Below the pieces are notes generated by a model that was given only the letters and a program-made list of their open reading frames with translations, was not told where the DNA came from and did not search any database. A program made the translations under genes and the position numbers. From assembly GCA_900551555.1 (NCBI GenBank), contig URWC01000001.1:1-64000 (forward strand): 64,000 nt of DNA, read 5' to 3'. The first letter of the stretch is position 1. Every line of letters starts with the position of its first letter. Below, piece by piece: positions 46,264 through 56,157 of this stretch. Source of the stretch: an uncultured Collinsella sp. GTDB lineage: Bacteria; Actinomycetota; Coriobacteriia; Coriobacteriales; Coriobacteriaceae.

Positions 46264-46548
46264 CTAGCCCAGAACCTCTACCTCGACAGCAGTGTCGAGG
46301 CGAGCGGCCAGTGCACGGGCGAGCGTGCGAATGGCCTTGATGGTACGGCCACGACGGCCGATGACCTTAGCGACGTCATCCTCGGCGACCGAAACCTCAA
46401 TCGTAGAGGCGTCGTCACCATCGATGACCTCAAGGCTCACGGAATCCGGGTCGTCGACGATCTGAACAACGAGATATTCGACGAGATCGGCGATGCGATC
46501 TGAGAGCATTGCCTCACCCTCGAGCTGTGCAGCGTCAACCTCAGGCAC
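46264..46548 (-). CDS. khpA: KH-domain RNA-binding protein KhpA
   Basis: A 94-residue KH protein: VAKVIGRRGRTIKAIRTLAR holds the GxxG RNA-binding loop. In other Gram-positives KhpA pairs with KhpB to affect cell elongation and division. It starts at GTG 46548 after GAGGAG, three bases from the rpsP stop, the usual rpsP-khpA-rimM-trmD order. The family is often annotated as UPF0109/YlqC. Confidence 0.93.
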   Translation of the reverse strand: MPEVDAAQLEGEAMLSDRIADLVEYLVVQIVDDPDSVSLEVIDGDDASTIEVSVAEDDVAKVIGRRGRTIKAIRTLARALAARLDTAVEVEVLG

Positions 46549-46551
46549 GAT

Positions 46552-46893
46552 TTACTCCTCGGCGCCCTCAGCGGCCTCAGCGGCAGCCTTAGCGGCCTCG
46601 GCCTCTTTGGCGAGCTGCTTCTTGGACTTCTTGACGACGGTCTCGGTCTTCTCGCCCTCGTTGGCGGCCTTGACCAGAGCGGCGACGGCGTCGGTGAGCT
46701 GAGCGCCCTTGGACTGCCAGTCGGCGATCTTCTCGAGGTCGAGGTTGATGGTCTTGGGGGCGGTCATCGGGTTGTAGCGGCCAACCTCCTCGATGATACG
46801 ACCGTCACGCGGGGCGCGGGAATCGGCGACGACGACACGGTAGTACGGACGCTTCTTAGCGCCGTGACGAGCAAGGCGAATCTTGACTGCCAA
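46552..46893 (-). CDS. rpsP: 30S ribosomal protein S16 (bS16)
   Basis: A 113-residue ribosomal protein: [20 protein letters not shown] and [13 protein letters not shown] are S16 signatures. The last 30 residues form a lysine/alanine/glutamate tail longer than in E. coli. The start is TTG 46893, giving MAVKIRL, with GGAGGAG upstream; twelve more open codons have no S16 similarity. Confidence 0.96.
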   Translation of the reverse strand: MAVKIRLARHGAKKRPYYRVVVADSRAPRDGRIIEEVGRYNPMTAPKTINLDLEKIADWQSKGAQLTDAVAALVKAANEGEKTETVVKKSKKQLAKEAEAAKAAAEAAEGAEE

Positions 46894-46912
46894 AGGAAAC
46901 TCCTCCAACCAA

Positions 46913-47050
46913 GCAGCTTTAGGCTGCAACTACAAACAAACAGTTGAACATAATACGCCATCGACGCGGGCAGGTGAAGTCCGTGAGACCAACTTCTTCG
47001 GTGTAGTCGAGGGCAAATCCATATCTTAGACAAGAATTCGGGATTTGCAA
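46913..47050 (-). promoter_or_regulatory. Promoter and leader of rpsP
   Basis: TTGCAA (47045-47050), 16 bases, TAAGAT (47023-47028) on the minus strand. The leader is about 120 bases long and ends in the hairpin GCAGC-CTAAA-GCTGC (46913-46927) just before the ribosome site. Confidence 0.6.
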
Positions 47051-47082
47051 GCACATACACGCACCCCACATGAGCTGCGCGG

Positions 47083-47088
47083 TATACT
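47083..47088 (+). promoter_or_regulatory. -10 element of dinB
   Basis: TATACT, about 46 bases before the preferred dinB start. Transcription would begin near 47095. No LexA box was recognised. Confidence 0.5.
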
Positions 47089-47133
47089 CATGACATGGAA
47101 AGACGCGAACATACATACGGTTATGAGGATGCC

Positions 47134-48348
47134 ATGGGCGTCACACCGCCTCCCTGGACGGGCCCGGCGGTGGGCCTCATGGATCTCGACGCGTTTTTTG
47201 CGAGCGTGGAGATGCTCGATCATCCCGAGTGGCGCGGCAAGCCGCTCATCGTGGGCGGAGACGCCGATTCGCGTGGCGTCGTGTCTACGTGTTCGTATGA
47301 GGCACGTCGCTTTGGCGTGCACTCTGCCATGGCCTCGGCCGAGGCGCGGCGCTTGTGCCCGCAAGCCATTTGGACGCACGGGCACTTTGATCGCTACCGC
47401 GAGGTGAGCGCGCAGGTCATGGCGATTCTTGCCGAGGAGACGCCGCGCGTTGAGCGCGTATCCATCGACGAAGCCTTTATCGATATCACACCGGGTCGCT
47501 TTGCGCCCGAAGACCCGCTGCTGGTTGCGCGGCGTATAAGCGACCGCGTGGCAGCGCTGGGAGTGACGTGCTCCATTGGCGTGGGCTGCAACAAGACGGT
47601 CGCAAAAATCGCAAGCGAGCGGGATAAGCCGTTTGGGCTGACCATCGTGCGCCCCGGAACCGAGCAGCGCTTTTTGGCCGCGCTGCCGGTATCTGCCATG
47701 AGCGGCATCGGGCGCTCGGCCGAGGAGCGACTGCGCCGCATGCGCATCTACACCCTCGGCGAGCTATCACGTGCACCGGAATCCACCTTGGCCTCTATTT
47801 TTGGCGTCAACGGCGAACGCATGCGCCAGCGTGCGCAAGGACTCGAAATCTCCGAAGTCACGAGTCTCGATGAAGAGCGCGAGGTCAAATCGGTCAGCAA
47901 TGAACGCACCTTTGCTAAAGATTTGACTGAGCGTGGGGATATTGAGGCGGCGATTGCGCTGCTGGGCGAGTCAGTGGGACGCCGTCTGCGCCGTCAGGGG
48001 CTGACGGGTGCCACGGTAACGCTCAAGCTCAAGTATTCGTATGGCAGCGGGCGTACGGCACAGCGCCGGCTGCCTCATCCGACCGACGATGAGAATATCT
48101 TCGTGGCGGTTGCGCTCGAGCTGCTCGACAATATCTGGCAGGAAGGCATGCATGTTCGCTTAGCGGGCATCGGCATGAGCGACTTCGACCACCAAGGCGG
48201 CATCCAGACCGACCTGTTCTGCGAGATCGATGACCGCGGAGCCCAATCCAGCGACCGACGCGACCTCTCCGTCGCCATCGACGCCGTCCGAGACAAGTTC
48301 GGCGACACCGCCCTATCCTTCGGCCGCCAATCCCGCTTCAACGATTAG
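47134..48348 (+). CDS. dinB: DNA polymerase IV (Y family)
   Basis: A 404-residue translesion polymerase. GLMDLDAFFASVEM and RVSIDEAFIDIT carry the catalytic acidic residues, and CSIGVGCNKTVAKIASE and PVSAMSGIGRSAEERL mark the palm and helix-hairpin-helix; a little-finger domain follows. The open frame starts at 47095, but that ATG coincides with the expected transcript start, while the ATG at 47134 has GAGG six bases upstream and lies nearer the family start. No C-terminal beta-clamp motif stands out. It diverges from rpsP. Confidence 0.95.
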   Translation: MGVTPPPWTGPAVGLMDLDAFFASVEMLDHPEWRGKPLIVGGDADSRGVVSTCSYEARRFGVHSAMASAEARRLCPQAIWTHGHFDRYREVSAQVMAILAEETPRVERVSIDEAFIDITPGRFAPEDPLLVARRISDRVAALGVTCSIGVGCNKTVAKIASERDKPFGLTIVRPGTEQRFLAALPVSAMSGIGRSAEERLRRMRIYTLGELSRAPESTLASIFGVNGERMRQRAQGLEISEVTSLDEEREVKSVSNERTFAKDLTERGDIEAAIALLGESVGRRLRRQGLTGATVTLKLKYSYGSGRTAQRRLPHPTDDENIFVAVALELLDNIWQEGMHVRLAGIGMSDFDHQGGIQTDLFCEIDDRGAQSSDRRDLSVAIDAVRDKFGDTALSFGRQSRFND

Positions 48349-48358
48349 TCCCTGAGGC

Positions 48359-48401
48359 AAAAAGAAAGCCGGGCAGGTGCGGAAAACCGCAACTGCCCGG
48401 C
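48359..48401 (-). terminator. Terminator after rsfS
   Basis: Long stem GCCGGGCAG..TGCGG/CCGCA..CTGCCCGGC, followed on the minus strand by TTTCTTTTTGCC. Its plus-strand side follows dinB by 10 bases without a T tract. Confidence 0.85.
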
Positions 48402-48442
48402 GATATGCGTGAGGATAGCAAAACCCCGTCTCAAATGAGCTA

Positions 48443-48898
48443 CTAGAGGAGGTTGAGGGGGAGCTGGGGAGCGTCACCCCAGAGCTTTTCGAGACGGTAG
48501 AAGTCGCGCGCCTCGGGAGTGAAGACGTGGACGACAACCGAACCATAGTCCATGAGCATCCAGGTCTTCTGCTCGCGACCCTCGATGGAGAACGGGTGCT
48601 CGCCGCAAGCCTCGGCGACCTTCTCCTCGATCTCGTCGACGATAGAATCGACCTGGCGGTTGTTGGTACCGGTGGCAAGCACAAAGTAGTCGCATACGTC
48701 GGAAAGCTCGGTCAGGTCGAGCACCTGAACGTCCTCGCCCTTCTTGTCGTAGGCGGCCTGCGCGGCGGCGCGGGCGACATCCTCGGCGGCGACACCGCTC
48801 GCGGACAGCGAGGCGGCGGTGCGGTCGGACGTGGCGACGAAGCTCTTGTGCTCCACACCTTCAAGAATCTGCTCGTCGGTCATGGTCTCGTCGGCCAT
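48443..48898 (-). CDS. rsfS: Ribosome silencing factor RsfS
   Basis: A 151-residue factor that binds L14 and blocks subunit joining in starvation. The core is KGEDVQVLDLTELSDVCDYF, VLATGTNNRQVDSIVDEIE and WMLMDYGSVVVHVFTPEARD. The family is usually about 105-120 residues; here about 45 extra alanine/serine-rich residues precede the first core helix. GAGG lies six bases upstream of the ATG at 48898. It is last in the obgE-nadD-yqeK-rsfS run. Confidence 0.95.
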   Translation of the reverse strand: MADETMTDEQILEGVEHKSFVATSDRTAASLSASGVAAEDVARAAAQAAYDKKGEDVQVLDLTELSDVCDYFVLATGTNNRQVDSIVDEIEEKVAEACGEHPFSIEGREQKTWMLMDYGSVVVHVFTPEARDFYRLEKLWGDAPQLPLNLL

Positions 48899-48925
48899 GG
48901 AATACCTCTTTCTAGACAGCCCGAG

Positions 48926-49534
48926 CTAGCGCAGCTGGGCGTAATGGTTGTAAATCGAAATAGCCGTGGGATAAAGATAGCGCCCGGACTGGATCACATA
49001 GACCAGACCCTGCGCAAAACAGGAGAAGAACAACTCATCGAGCGTCGACTCCCCCACCATCTTGCGCAACGCATGGGCATAGTCGCCGTGGCGGTTGGGC
49101 TCGATGGCATCGGCCACAAAGACCACCATATCGAGCGGCGTCATGTCGCAGGCACCCACGGTGTGACGGTCGACAGCCTGGAAAACGGCCGGCGACAACT
49201 CGGGGAAAAGCTGCGGAAGCTCATAGGCGGCAACTGGGCCGTGTAAAAGCGGCATCGCGGCAGACGGAGAGCCGGCAATCTTAATGCCGTAATGCAGAGC
49301 GCGCGTGACCAGCTCGTCGTCGGAGAGCACTTTGTCCCAGTCGTGGATCAGACCGGCAGCAGCGGCATCAAAGCGGTCAACGCCGTAGACCTCGGCCAGA
49401 TGAAGTGCGGTCTCGGCAACACCCAGCGAATGCACATAGCGCTTGCGCTTATCCTTCATGCGAACATCGAGCAGCTCTTGAATGCGCTTGAGCAGCGCGC
49501 GCTCATCGCCCTCAAACTGATCCTCTACCGACAA
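48926..49534 (-). CDS. yqeK: YqeK-type HD-domain phosphohydrolase
   Basis: A 202-residue HD protein. YVHSLGVAETALHLAEVYG and AGLIHDWDKVL give the metal-binding His...His-Asp pattern, and VFVADAIEPNRHG the later aspartate. In Bacillus and Staphylococcus the family cleaves diadenosine tetraphosphate. It starts at TTG 49534, 12 bases after nadD. The nadD-yqeK-rsfS order is standard in Gram-positives. Confidence 0.94.
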   Translation of the reverse strand: MSVEDQFEGDERALLKRIQELLDVRMKDKRKRYVHSLGVAETALHLAEVYGVDRFDAAAAGLIHDWDKVLSDDELVTRALHYGIKIAGSPSAAMPLLHGPVAAYELPQLFPELSPAVFQAVDRHTVGACDMTPLDMVVFVADAIEPNRHGDYAHALRKMVGESTLDELFFSCFAQGLVYVIQSGRYLYPTAISIYNHYAQLR

Positions 49535-49546
49535 CGTAGACCCCCA

Positions 49547-50224
49547 TCACTCAAAATCTTCTTGGCCCAAATCGGCATATAGCCTGCGTTTGCGAATGTA
49601 GCCGAGCACGGACTCGCTCGTAAGATAGCGCACGCTCATGCCGCGGGCAACTCGCTTACGAATGTTAGTCGAGCTGATCGCCAGCGCCGGAATCTGAATA
49701 TAGCGCACGTCGAACGGCAGCCCCGACTCTTTGATTCGGGCACGCGCCGTATCGATATCAAAACCCGGTCGCGTCGCCGCAATAAAGGTAGCAAGCTCAG
49801 CGATTCGTTCGGCATCATGCCAGGTCACAATATCGATAATCGCGTCGGCGCCCGTAATAAAGTAGAGCTTTACCTGCGGCGGGTAAAAGTCGCGAAGGGC
49901 ATGAAGCGTATCGGCCGTATAGGTTACGCCCGGGCGGTCGATCTCGAACCGGCTCGCCAAAAAGGCCGGGTTCGCGGCGGTGGCGAGGACCGTCATGGCA
50001 TAACGGTCCTCGGCAGGCGTCACCGGCTTGTCAAGCTTAAAGGCAGGAGAGCCCGCCGGCATAAAGAGCACAGCGTCCAAGTCGAGGGACTCACGCGCCT
50101 GCTCAGCGGTCACCAGGTGCCCGTAATGGATGGGATCAAAGGTGCCACCCATAATGCCGAGCCTAAACTCCTGCCCGTCCTCTAGAGGAAGCTCGGGCAG
50201 ACCGATTCCACCGCGCAGCGACAT
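49547..50224 (-). CDS. nadD: Nicotinate-nucleotide adenylyltransferase
   Basis: A 225-residue enzyme making deamido-NAD from nicotinate mononucleotide and ATP. LGIMGGTFDPIHYGHL (about 22-37) has the HxGH nucleotide-binding motif and AISSTNIRKRVARG the conserved SSTxIR. Its ATG follows the obgE stop by three bases. A 20-residue N-terminal stretch precedes the core. Confidence 0.96.
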   Translation of the reverse strand: MSLRGGIGLPELPLEDGQEFRLGIMGGTFDPIHYGHLVTAEQARESLDLDAVLFMPAGSPAFKLDKPVTPAEDRYAMTVLATAANPAFLASRFEIDRPGVTYTADTLHALRDFYPPQVKLYFITGADAIIDIVTWHDAERIAELATFIAATRPGFDIDTARARIKESGLPFDVRYIQIPALAISSTNIRKRVARGMSVRYLTSESVLGYIRKRRLYADLGQEDFE

Positions 50225-50227
50225 GGC

Positions 50228-51706
<1,479 letters not shown>

Positions 51707-51710
51707 CTAC

Positions 51711-51755
51711 AAAAAAGAGGGAGACCCTTGAATCCTAAAACTCAAGTGCCTCCCA
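51711..51755 (-). terminator. Terminator of rplU-rpmA
   Basis: GGGAG..CTTGA pairs with TCAAG..CTCCC, followed on the minus strand by TCTTTTTT, shortly after the rpmA stop. It separates rpmA from obgE. Confidence 0.85.
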
Positions 51756-51779
51756 CATATGTGCTCTATGAAGGGTGAA

Positions 51780-52037
51780 TTACGCGTTCGCGAGCGGGCG
51801 TACGCTGACCCTGTGCTTGATACCCTTGTGGAACTCAACGGTACCGTCGACCAGCGCGAACAGCGTGTCGTCCTTACCACGGCCAACGTTCTCACCCGGA
51901 TGGATGTGCGTGCCGTGCTGACGGACGAGAATCGTGCCCGTGGTTACCGTCTGGCCGGCATAGCGCTTCGTGCCAAGGCGCTGACCGCGGGAGTCACGGC
52001 CATTACGGGAGGAACCGAGTCCTTTTTTGTGTGCCAT
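51780..52037 (-). CDS. rpmA: 50S ribosomal protein L27 (bL27)
   Basis: An 85-residue ribosomal protein near the peptidyl-transferase centre. [21 protein letters not shown] and [20 protein letters not shown] are its signatures. It starts directly at MAHKKG, with no cleavable N-terminal extension of the Staphylococcus/Firmicutes type. Confidence 0.97.
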   Translation of the reverse strand: MAHKKGLGSSRNGRDSRGQRLGTKRYAGQTVTTGTILVRQHGTHIHPGENVGRGKDDTLFALVDGTVEFHKGIKHRVSVRPLANA

Positions 52038-52070
52038 TGTGTATACCTACTCTTTCGTTACGAGTGTAAT

Positions 52071-52445
52071 CTACTCGGCGACGGGAGCCTCGGCAACAGC
52101 CTCGGCCTCTGCCTTGACAGCCTTCTTGGCGCGGGACGTAGCCTGGACCTTCACGATCTTCAGCTTGGTGAGCTGCTGACGGTGACCCTTCAGACGACGA
52201 TAGCGCTTGCGCTTGTGGAACTTGAAGACCAGCTGCTTCTCGCCCTTGAACTGCTCAACGATCTGAGCGGTAACCTTGGCCTTGGCCAGCTTGTCGGGAT
52301 CGGTGACGATCTTCTTACCATCGTTGAGGAAGATAACCGGCAGGGTGACCTTGTCGCCCTCATTGCCCTCGATCTTCTCGACGGTGATGACATCGTCGGT
52401 GGCGACCTTGTACTGCTTGCCGCCCGTGTTAACGATTGCGTACAT
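52071..52445 (-). CDS. rplU: 50S ribosomal protein L21 (bL21)
   Basis: A 124-residue ribosomal protein beginning MYAIVNTGGKQYKVA and containing KFHKRKRYRRLKGHRQQLT, with an alanine/glutamate tail. The ATG at 52445 fits the family; seven upstream codons do not. It heads rplU-rpmA behind a strong promoter. Confidence 0.97.
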   Translation of the reverse strand: MYAIVNTGGKQYKVATDDVITVEKIEGNEGDKVTLPVIFLNDGKKIVTDPDKLAKAKVTAQIVEQFKGEKQLVFKFHKRKRYRRLKGHRQQLTKLKIVKVQATSRAKKAVKAEAEAVAEAPVAE

Positions 52446-52487
52446 GTTTACTTGCCCTTCATGCATCAGTTAGTGCAACAGCCGAAT

Positions 52488-52516
52488 ATAGTAGCAGGCG
52501 AAAATACCCCCGTCAA
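52488..52516 (-). promoter_or_regulatory. Promoter of rplU-rpmA
   Basis: Minus strand TTGACG, exactly 17 bases, TACTAT with TGC before it. The -35 overlaps the last codons of the upstream gene. Confidence 0.75.
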
Positions 52517-53325
52517 CGAGTATGTGGAGCAAATCCACAAGTTCGCACAGGTATGGGGCTGACGAGTCGGCCCTCGTCGTCCTCGCATGCTTGATTCTGA
52601 CGCTCGACATCGTAGGAGCAGATGGTCACGAGGTCTTGCATACCGGTGGAAACAATAGGTGCATCCACGCCCGGGGTCAAGCCCTGCAACAAAACATCAG
52701 CAGCGGAAAGCAAAATTTCCGGACGCATGGAGCCCTCGTTGTCGGCATGGGTGTCGAGCATGAGCACCAAATGGTCCGGGCGCTCCCCCGCCGTGAGCTC
52801 ATAGCCCACGAGCGTGTGATCCAAATCCAAGCGCTTGCTCTTTTTGCCGCGCGCGTAGTCGATGCCGTGGCCCGCGCGCAGCGTGTCGATCGCACGACGC
52901 ACCTCGTCGGCGCTTACGGGCGCCTCGGGATCCAAGTGCAGGTCGATGCGATACGACAGGCGCGTGAGCTGCGCCGTCAACGCCGGCGTGCGCACGTCGA
53001 TGTACGCCGCCTCGATGGGCGCCAGATCGGCCGGAGACGCCGCAGCCAGGCGCCCAAACGCCTCGTCGAGCGCCACGAACTCGGTCATAAACAGGTCATA
53101 CCACTCGCAGGTCGACGACGTACCCACCGGCAGCGCCGAAGAGAAGCCCACGCGCATGTGCGGAGAGAAGCCCTGCGTGACGGCATAGGGAAGTCCCGCA
53201 CGGCGCACGATGCGCTCAATGGTATGGATCACTTCGAGATGGCCCAGGTACTTAAGGCGATCGCGCTTGCCATAGCGAACACGAAGTCTAAAGAGCGAGG
53301 GGTTGTCGGTCAGGCGCTCACTCAT
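52513..53325 (-). CDS. Radical SAM-linked protein (TIGR03936/DUF2344 type)
   Basis: A 270-residue protein of the family found fused to, or next to, the B12-type radical SAM gene upstream. FRLRVRYGKRDRLKYLGHLE and GFSPHMRVGFSSALPVG are its recognisable blocks. Its ATG overlaps the upstream stop by four bases, so the two are made together. In many clostridia an RNase E/G gene lies between this pair and rplU; here there is none. Function unknown, perhaps RNA modification. Confidence 0.88.
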   Translation of the reverse strand: MSERLTDNPSLFRLRVRYGKRDRLKYLGHLEVIHTIERIVRRAGLPYAVTQGFSPHMRVGFSSALPVGTSSTCEWYDLFMTEFVALDEAFGRLAAASPADLAPIEAAYIDVRTPALTAQLTRLSYRIDLHLDPEAPVSADEVRRAIDTLRAGHGIDYARGKKSKRLDLDHTLVGYELTAGERPDHLVLMLDTHADNEGSMRPEILLSAADVLLQGLTPGVDAPIVSTGMQDLVTICSYDVERQNQACEDDEGRLVSPIPVRTCGFAPHTR

Positions 53326-55199
53326 GCGCGATCACCCATCAATACATTCTTGGCGTGGAGCGTGGGGCAGATCCCGCAGCCGGTGCACGACGTGCGGGTG
53401 CAGTCGGGAGTCGTGACGCCCTCGAGCGAGCGACGGTACTCGCGCTCGAGGAAGCCGCGCGTACAGCCAGGGCTCACATGCTCCCACGGCAGGCGCCAAT
53501 CCAACTCGTAGGGCAGGTGCACGAGCTCATTGAGGTCGATGCCGTTTTTGGCAGCAGCTTCCTTCCAGTTATCGAGCGAGAAATGCTCTACCCAGGCGTC
53601 AAAGCGAGAGCCCGAGCGCCAAGCGTCGATGATGACGGGCGTCATGTCACGACCGGCGCGGGACAACGCAGCCTCGATGAGCGAGGTCTCGGCATCGTGG
53701 TAATGAACGCGGACGGCACGGTTGCGAACGCTCGTGATGAGCAGCTTCTGGCGACGCTTGACGTCGTCGTAGTCGAGCTGCGGGCACCACTGGAACGGCG
53801 TGGCAGCCTTAGGGATAAAGACCGAAACCGAGATCGACACCGAGATCGAGCCGCGACGAGCCTTGGGCACCACGGAACGACCGAGCTCCAGCACGTGATC
53901 GGCCAGATTGGCGATGGCCACGATGTCCTCGTCGCGCTCGCCGGGAAGGCCCATCATAAAGTAGAGCTTCATGCGGTTCCAGCCGGCCTCGAAGGCCGCC
54001 TTGGCCGCACGGTCCAGGTCCTCCTCGGTCACGTTCTTGTTAATGATGTCGCGCATGCGCTGGCTGCCGGCCTCGGGCGCGAACGTCAGGCCGCCCTTCT
54101 TTTCGCCGGCGACCGACTCGGCCATATCCACGCCAAACGAATCCAGGCGCTGCGACGGAATAGACACGCGAATACCCGTATCCTCCAGGCGACGGTTGAG
54201 CCTGCCGAGCACGTCGCGAATGCAGGAGTGGTCGGTCGTGGAGAGCGAGGTCAGCGACACCTCGTCATAGCCGGTCTTTTCCAGACCCTGAATCACCGAC
54301 GAGACGATCTGGTCGGCCGAGCGCTCGCGCACCGGGCGATACGTCATGCCGGCCTGGCAAAAACGACAGCCGCGGGCGCAGCCGCGCAGGATCTCGATAG
54401 ACAGGCGGTCGTGGACCAGCTGCGCATAGGGCACGCACGACTGCGACAGCGGATTCGTGGCGCCGAAATCCTCGACGACGCGCTTGTAGACCACGGTCGG
54501 CGCATCCTTGCCCTCACGCGGCACGGTGTAGCCATGCGGCGAGCAGGGCTCGTCGTGACGAACCTCATAGAGCGACGGCACGTAGTTGCCGGCAATGGAT
54601 GCAAGCTGCTCGACAATCTGCGCGCGCGGGACCCCTTCGTCACGCAGGCGGCGATGCAGCTGGCAGGTCTCGAGCAGCGATTCCTCGCCCTCACCGATGA
54701 GGATGGCATCGAAGAAGGCCGCGTACGGCTCGGGGTTGTACACCGAGGGGCCGCCGGCGATGATGATGGGGTCGTCTTCGCCTCGGTCGGCCGCCAACAG
54801 TGGAATGCCAGCGAGGTCGAGTGCCTCGAGGAAGTTCGTCACCGCCATCTCGTGCGGCACATGCAGACCGACGATATCAAACGAAGCGACCGGCGCTGCA
54901 CCCTCGAGCGAGAGCAGCGGAATACCCGCCTCGCGCATGGCGTCACCCATATCGGGCCACGGCACATAGCCGCGCTCGCAGGAGATGCCCTCGGCCTGGT
55001 TAAGGATGTTGTAGAGGATGGCGATGCCCTGGTTGGGCAGACCGACCTCGTACACATCCGGATAGATCAGGCAGCAACGGTAGTCGGCATCGGCCTTGGA
55101 AAGCGTGCCCCACTCGTGATCGATATAGCGGCTCGGCTTCTCGACCTTGGCGAGCAACGGCTCAATTAAATGAAAACAGTCTTGGTATGCAACGCGCAA
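53322..55199 (-). CDS. B12-binding-like radical SAM protein (TIGR03960 type)
   Basis: A 625-residue radical SAM enzyme. An N-terminal B12-binding-like Rossmann region (CLIYPDVYEVGLPNQGIAIL, IIIAGGPSVYNPEP) precedes the radical SAM core with the cluster motif RGCARGCRFCQAG, and EKKGGLTFAPEAGSQRMRDI is typical of the family. A cysteine group (CTRTSCTGCGIC) near the C-terminus may bind another cluster. The start is probably TTG 55199 after AGGGG. Substrate unknown; it always travels with its small partner. Confidence 0.9.
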   Translation of the reverse strand: MRVAYQDCFHLIEPLLAKVEKPSRYIDHEWGTLSKADADYRCCLIYPDVYEVGLPNQGIAILYNILNQAEGISCERGYVPWPDMGDAMREAGIPLLSLEGAAPVASFDIVGLHVPHEMAVTNFLEALDLAGIPLLAADRGEDDPIIIAGGPSVYNPEPYAAFFDAILIGEGEESLLETCQLHRRLRDEGVPRAQIVEQLASIAGNYVPSLYEVRHDEPCSPHGYTVPREGKDAPTVVYKRVVEDFGATNPLSQSCVPYAQLVHDRLSIEILRGCARGCRFCQAGMTYRPVRERSADQIVSSVIQGLEKTGYDEVSLTSLSTTDHSCIRDVLGRLNRRLEDTGIRVSIPSQRLDSFGVDMAESVAGEKKGGLTFAPEAGSQRMRDIINKNVTEEDLDRAAKAAFEAGWNRMKLYFMMGLPGERDEDIVAIANLADHVLELGRSVVPKARRGSISVSISVSVFIPKAATPFQWCPQLDYDDVKRRQKLLITSVRNRAVRVHYHDAETSLIEAALSRAGRDMTPVIIDAWRSGSRFDAWVEHFSLDNWKEAAAKNGIDLNELVHLPYELDWRLPWEHVSPGCTRGFLEREYRRSLEGVTTPDCTRTSCTGCGICPTLHAKNVLMGDRA

Positions 55200-55209
55200 C
55201 GGAAAACCC

Positions 55210-56139
55210 CTAAGCAGCGAGATCGGATGCGTCTTGGTAGGACGCCATAGGACGGGTAGCGCCCGCGACCGTGGTCACCAGATCGCGAACGCGGGAGAAC
55301 GTGGCAGTGACCGCCTCGTTGGCACGGCTGTAGTCGACATCGCGCTCGTAGAGCGAAACGAGTGCACGGCCCATGCCGTAGGTGCCCGCGGCAGCAGTGA
55401 GCGCCTTGACGGCAAACCCAATATGCGGCGTCTGCTTGACGAGCGCGCGGGTGACCGCGCGGATCACAAGACCGCCGGCAAGCACGCCCGCGACCTCATA
55501 ACCGCGCTCGGGCTTAATACCGCGTCCAAAGATTGCCGCGAGCTCAAAGAGCATGCCCACCTGCGCCAGCGCCATAACGGGATAATCGGCCCCCGGCAAA
55601 AACACCAGCGCGCCCGTCGCCATATTGGTAAGCGCGCACGAGGTGATGATGCGGTTAGCGGCCGCAATACGCATAAAGGCGAAGTTCGCCGCAAATGCCG
55701 TCTCCTTGTCCGTGCGATCGAGAATCCAGCGGGCAAGCGTCTCGAGCAGATACGTCTTATCGGTAGCCGCCACCGCGCCGAGCATGGGCGTGGACTCCTG
55801 GATAAAAGGCACCTCGACAGCGGACTCGGCCAGCACGCACACGGGGGCGCCGGCAATCACGAGTTCCTGCACGGCGCTCTCAAGACGGTCGGATCCGCAC
55901 GAAAGCACCAGCACCACATCGGTATCGGTCTTTGGAGCAATTCGCTCCTCCCCCAGACGCTCGACGCGCACAATGCCCGAGGTCGTCTGCGGCACAAAGG
56001 CGTCACGCACCGTCTCGGCCAGAAAGCGCGAGGCGGACGAATCCAGATAGACCGAGACGCGCACCGGCGTATCGGAATCCTTCTTAACGGACGCGCCCAT
56101 CTTAAAAGCGCGGGTCAGCTTATCTACGGGAATTTTCAT
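55210..56139 (-). CDS. DUF697-like membrane protein of the rod-shape cluster
   Basis: A 309-residue protein of unknown function. Residues about 26-140 look like a Rossmann-type domain without a P-loop (DTDVVLVLSCGSDRLESAV, PVCVLAESAVEVP). Residues 155-275 are hydrophobic and fit the DUF697 pattern: TNMATGALVFLPGADYPVM, QVGMLFELAAIFGRGI, then AGVLAGGLVIRAVTRALV. In other proteins DUF697 is attached to a dynamin-like GTPase; here no GTPase is attached. It follows rodA by 18 bases and precedes the radical SAM pair by 10, so it is probably part of the mre operon. Confidence 0.75.
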   Translation of the reverse strand: MKIPVDKLTRAFKMGASVKKDSDTPVRVSVYLDSSASRFLAETVRDAFVPQTTSGIVRVERLGEERIAPKTDTDVVLVLSCGSDRLESAVQELVIAGAPVCVLAESAVEVPFIQESTPMLGAVAATDKTYLLETLARWILDRTDKETAFAANFAFMRIAAANRIITSCALTNMATGALVFLPGADYPVMALAQVGMLFELAAIFGRGIKPERGYEVAGVLAGGLVIRAVTRALVKQTPHIGFAVKALTAAAGTYGMGRALVSLYERDVDYSRANEAVTATFSRVRDLVTTVAGATRPMASYQDASDLAA

Positions 56140-56157
56140 GGCAAACCCCTCCAGCGG

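Noticed and set aside
47040..47134. LexA-type SOS box before dinB
   Set aside because: No CGAAC-N4-GTTCG-like dyad is present in the dinB-rpsP interval.
53355..55169. 604-codon open frame on the plus strand
   Set aside because: Mirror of the radical SAM gene; low-complexity H/R/D/G/L composition and no recognisable domain.
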